Source: Clostridia bacterium
GTDB lineage: Bacteria; Bacillota; Clostridia; Christensenellales; HGM11417
DNA: 6,678 bases
Direction: 5' to 3'
Assembly: GCA_017407365.1 (NCBI GenBank)
Contig: JAFQWR010000250.1
Span: forward strand, 1 to 6,678
The notes beneath the pieces were generated by a model. The model saw only the letters and a list, made by a program, of their open reading frames with translations, was not told the origin of the DNA and did not search any database. Shown piece after piece: positions 5,896 through 6,678 of this stretch. A program made the position numbers and the translations under genes. Position 1 is the stretch's first letter. Every line of letters starts with the position of its first letter.

Positions 5896-6506
5896 TATAT
5901 ATCAGAAATAAGAATCATCAAAGACGACAGGTGGTGCAGTATTCTAGTCAGGTCTCGTTGTATCTGAAGGCGGGGTTAAAATAACGTCAAAGGGCACATC
6001 GATGAAGTTTCTTGTGTTGGCTTTCGTTGCCCAAACGAGGGCTTATGCTGGGAGTTAAGGAATATGGGGCGTTTGCAACGGCATGCAAAACTTCTCCCAT
6101 TTTCCGGGGAGACCAAAGATGGTGGCAAAAGAATAGTTTTGCTACTGCTTTGGGTTAAACCTGCAATGCGGTTAAAAGCTGTGTGCAGAGTAGCCTGCCT
6201 TGCGTGTATCTTGCGGATCAAAGATTACGCTTATTAAAGTTGGCCAACAGAGGTAAGCGATTGCTTTGTGAAACATTGTATGCAAAAGAGGCTAGGAGCA
6301 ACTGATCTGTAAAGGAAAACTTCTAGACTGTTTAAGCATTCGAGATTATAGTGTGGTCTAAGTGGTGATGCAGTGACACTCTCGGTGACGGAGTGAATGC
6401 GTTTTTGAAAGGAAACTGCTCGAACGGCGACGGCGAGTAAACGCAGGGGAAAACCTACTGTACCTAAGCCGCAAAGTTTATCGGATGTCAGCCACCGTCT
6501 CTTTTT
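5895..6506 (+). ncRNA. ole: Probable OLE RNA (ornate, large, extremophilic)
   Basis: This stretch of about 610 nt has no credible coding potential and is dense in local hairpins. It lies directly downstream of ispA and upstream of a short Lys-rich gene start, exactly where OLE RNAs lie in Bacillota (nusB-folD-xseA-xseB-ispA-ole-oapA-dxs). The length also matches the roughly 600-nt family. Clear helices are GTTTGCA/TGCAAAAC (6071-6091, one bulge), TCTCCC/GGGAGA (6093-6112), CCAAAG/CTTTGG (6113-6118 with 6148-6153) enclosing GCAAAA/TTTTGC (6125-6142), CGCTTA/TAAGCG (6228-6233 with 6254-6259), and CACTC/GAGTG capped by a GTGA tetraloop (6377-6395). The two ends can pair: GAC-A-GGTGGT (5926-5935) with GCCACCGTC (6491-6499). 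OLE RNA forms a membrane ribonucleoprotein with OapA, OapB and OapC, linked to alcohol, cold and magnesium stress in Halalkalibacterium halodurans. Ends are approximate and no covariance model was run. Confidence 0.82.
6377..6395 (+). other. GNRA-capped hairpin within the large RNA
   Basis: CACTC (6377-6381) pairs with GAGTG (6391-6395). After a single unpaired T, CG (6383-6384) and CG (6389-6390) close a GTGA tetraloop, which is a GNRA loop. Such loops commonly dock into RNA helices or bind proteins. It lies in the 3' third of the RNA, the part of OLE reported to bind OapB, but I cannot assign it to a named helix. Confidence 0.6.
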
Positions 6507-6523
6507 GATTCATTATTTTAATT

Positions 6524-6561
6524 TATTTCGCATAGGGTAAACTATGCAAAAATATTTTTTT
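6524..6561 (+). terminator. Terminator-like hairpin between the RNA and the last gene
   Basis: GCATAG (6530-6535) pairs perfectly with CTATGC (6542-6547) around a GGTAAA loop. The flanks extend it imperfectly (TTT 6526-6528 with AAA 6549-6551, then AT pairs with a bulge), and seven T follow at 6555-6561. It would end or attenuate transcripts after the large RNA. The GGAG of the next gene follows immediately, so read-through must be possible or another promoter must serve that gene; I see no convincing promoter in between. Confidence 0.55.
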
Positions 6562-6570
6562 GGAGTTATT

Positions 6571-6678
6571 ATGAACGACGGTTGTAAGCCTTCGCCCGAA
6601 AATCCTCCCTCAGTGGAAGGTAGCTCGGTAGAGGCGAAACAAAAAACAAAGCAAGAAAAAAAGAAAAAGAAAAATAAA
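6571..6678 (+). CDS. oapA: N-terminus of a Lys-rich protein, probable OapA (OLE-associated protein)
   Basis: Thirty-six codons are present, with no stop before the window ends. The visible N-terminus is hydrophilic: a Pro/Ser/Glu-rich segment (SPENPPSVEGSS), then a strongly basic run dominated by Lys (KQEKKKKKNK). The start at ATG 6571 is supported by GGAG (6562-6565) 5 nt upstream. An in-frame ATG at 6544 lies in the hairpin stem with a poor ribosome binding site. The identity is inferred from position: in OLE-bearing genomes the gene just after the RNA usually encodes OapA, a small multi-pass membrane protein that binds OLE RNA. A basic cytoplasmic tail ahead of membrane helices would suit RNA binding, but those helices lie beyond the window, so the family cannot be verified here. 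If it is not OapA, the next conserved gene in this operon is usually dxs, whose N-terminus does not look like this. Confidence 0.6.
   Translation, partial: MNDGCKPSPENPPSVEGSSVEAKQKTKQEKKKKKNK

Noticed and set aside
5976..6221. An 81-codon open frame on the minus strand within the non-coding region
   Set aside because: It has no plausible ribosome binding site or recognisable protein features, and it overlaps the strongest RNA hairpins.
6239..6248. Perfect 10-nt palindrome GTTGGCCAAC as a protein operator
   Set aside because: It falls inside the folded RNA between the arms of the CGCTTA/TAAGCG helix, so an RNA structural role is more likely than an operator.
5895..6506. Group II intron, T-box leader or 6S RNA as alternatives for the large RNA
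   Set aside because: I see no intron-type GTGYG start, reverse transcriptase or T-box antiterminator sequence, and the size and layout do not fit 6S RNA; position and length fit OLE.
6544..6570. An earlier ATG for the last gene, adding MQKYFFGVI
   Set aside because: It is buried in a hairpin stem with only a weak purine stretch upstream; GGAG 5 nt before ATG 6571 is better. Not fully excluded.
1..6678. CRISPR array, insertion sequence, attachment site, tRNA or rRNA
   Set aside because: I found no regularly spaced repeats, transposase, terminal inverted repeats or tRNA/rRNA signatures on either strand.

Overview
The window looks like a chromosomal segment of an anaerobic, low-to-moderate-GC Bacillota, most likely class Clostridia. 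Three things point there: the Asp23-nusB-folD-xseA-xseB-ispA gene order, a sodium-pump type decarboxylase membrane subunit, and strong AGGAGG-type ribosome binding sites with AT-rich sigma-A type promoters. I cannot name a genus. All recognisable genes are on the + strand.

Left part (1-1943). The window opens inside an unrecognised gene whose C-terminal 105 codons are present. A strong promoter follows (TTGACA, 17 nt, extended TAAAAT), then a structured leader of about 165 nt. This leader carries the hallmark sequences of the yybP-ykoY (manganese) riboswitch family and a mutually exclusive terminator hairpin. It precedes a two-gene unit: the beta subunit of a Na+-translocating carboxylic-acid decarboxylase (OadB/GcdB/MmdB family) and a tiny one-helix protein resembling the gamma subunit. 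A strong intrinsic terminator closes the unit. No carboxyltransferase or biotin carrier gene is visible.

Middle (1963-5873). A second promoter (TTGATT, 17 nt, extended TATAAT) starts a compact housekeeping operon: an Asp23/YqhY-family protein, NusB, FolD, both exonuclease VII subunits and farnesyl diphosphate synthase. Most junctions overlap by 4-11 nt, implying translational coupling. The exception is a terminator-like hairpin between nusB and folD.

Right part (5874-6678). About 700 nt without a credible gene follows ispA. Its position directly downstream of ispA, its length of about 600 nt, its many local hairpins and a helix joining its two ends identify it as a probable OLE RNA (ornate, large, extremophilic), one of the largest structured bacterial non-coding RNAs. 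A terminator-like hairpin follows it. Then comes the start of a lysine-rich protein that, by position, is probably OapA, the membrane protein partner of OLE RNA; the window ends inside it.

The standout content is therefore the OLE RNA/OapA pair at the end of the isoprenoid operon, and the riboswitch-like ON switch in front of an orphan sodium-pump beta/gamma pair.
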